From: an uncultured Collinsella sp.
GTDB lineage: Bacteria; Actinomycetota; Coriobacteriia; Coriobacteriales; Coriobacteriaceae
Assembly (NCBI GenBank): GCA_900539735.1
Contig: UQDE01000048.1
Coordinates: 1 to 5,983, forward strand
Direction of reading: 5' to 3'
Length of the DNA stretch: 5,983 bases
Below, piece by piece: positions 5,936 through 5,983 of the stretch; the first letter of the stretch is position 1; each line of letters opens with the position of its first letter. The translations under genes were made by a program, and so were the position numbers. A model generated the notes under the pieces. The model saw nothing but the letters and a program-made list of their open reading frames with translations. It did no database searches and was not told the origin of the DNA.

Positions 5936-5983
5936 TTTCCGATCTCAGCCGAACACATTAGGCGGACAGGCCGTTCCCGCAGC
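5936..5983. other. Unassigned sequence after the truncated DUF262 gene
   Basis: More GC-rich than the preceding gene. One plus-strand frame (VDFRSQPNTLGGQAVPA) stays open to the window end, and a minus-strand frame ends in PPNVFG and a stop codon here, which could be the tail of a gene entering from the right. It may be the edge of a mobile element that cut the DUF262 gene, but too little is visible to say. Confidence 0.3.

Noticed and set aside
1..5983. CRISPR array, tRNA or rRNA genes
   Set aside because: No regularly spaced repeat series, cloverleaf or rRNA-like segment was seen on either strand.

Overview
The window looks like a decaying accessory region of a high-GC Gram-positive bacterium, most likely a gut Coriobacteriia member (Collinsella/Olsenella/Eggerthella type). 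This rests on the style of the exported transglutaminase-like surface protein, on the mixture of GC-rich and AT-richer genes, and on a very GC-rich IS110 transposase. It is an inference from sequence style, not from a marker gene.

Layout from left to right. Positions 1-53 hold a cluster of small palindromes and no gene. An AbiH-family abortive-infection gene (+) follows; its reading frame is open from 54 to 1085, but its conserved N-terminus is preceded by a TAA and no ordinary start codon. Convergent to it (-, 2594 to 1230) is a secreted transglutaminase-like surface protein broken by one in-frame amber codon, where TGG of a GH-x-W-N motif has become TAG, between the catalytic His and Asp. 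A complete-looking IS110-family element (about 2681-4046, transposase on -) sits directly upstream of that gene's promoter region. Its transposase has the DEDD and Ser-Gly catalytic motifs plus an additional C-terminal XRE/Cro-type helix-turn-helix. The roughly 105-nt leader between the element end and the transposase start can fold into two tandem hairpins with 14-15-nt loops, a plausible bridge RNA. Positions 4047-4731 hold no convincing gene, including a strongly G/T-skewed stretch. At the right a possible small ORF overlaps, by 11 nt, a DUF262 (GmrS/SspE/ParB-like NTPase) gene that stops after 360 codons, without the DUF1524 HNH nuclease half usually found in this family.

The two defence-type genes (AbiH and DUF262) are on the same strand at the window edges and both look clipped at their outer ends, AbiH at its 5' end and DUF262 at its 3' end. 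Between them lie a broken surface-protein gene and an insertion sequence. The picture is a defence/mobile-element island in turnover. The most interesting intact item is the IS110 element with the HTH-fused recombinase and short two-hairpin leader.
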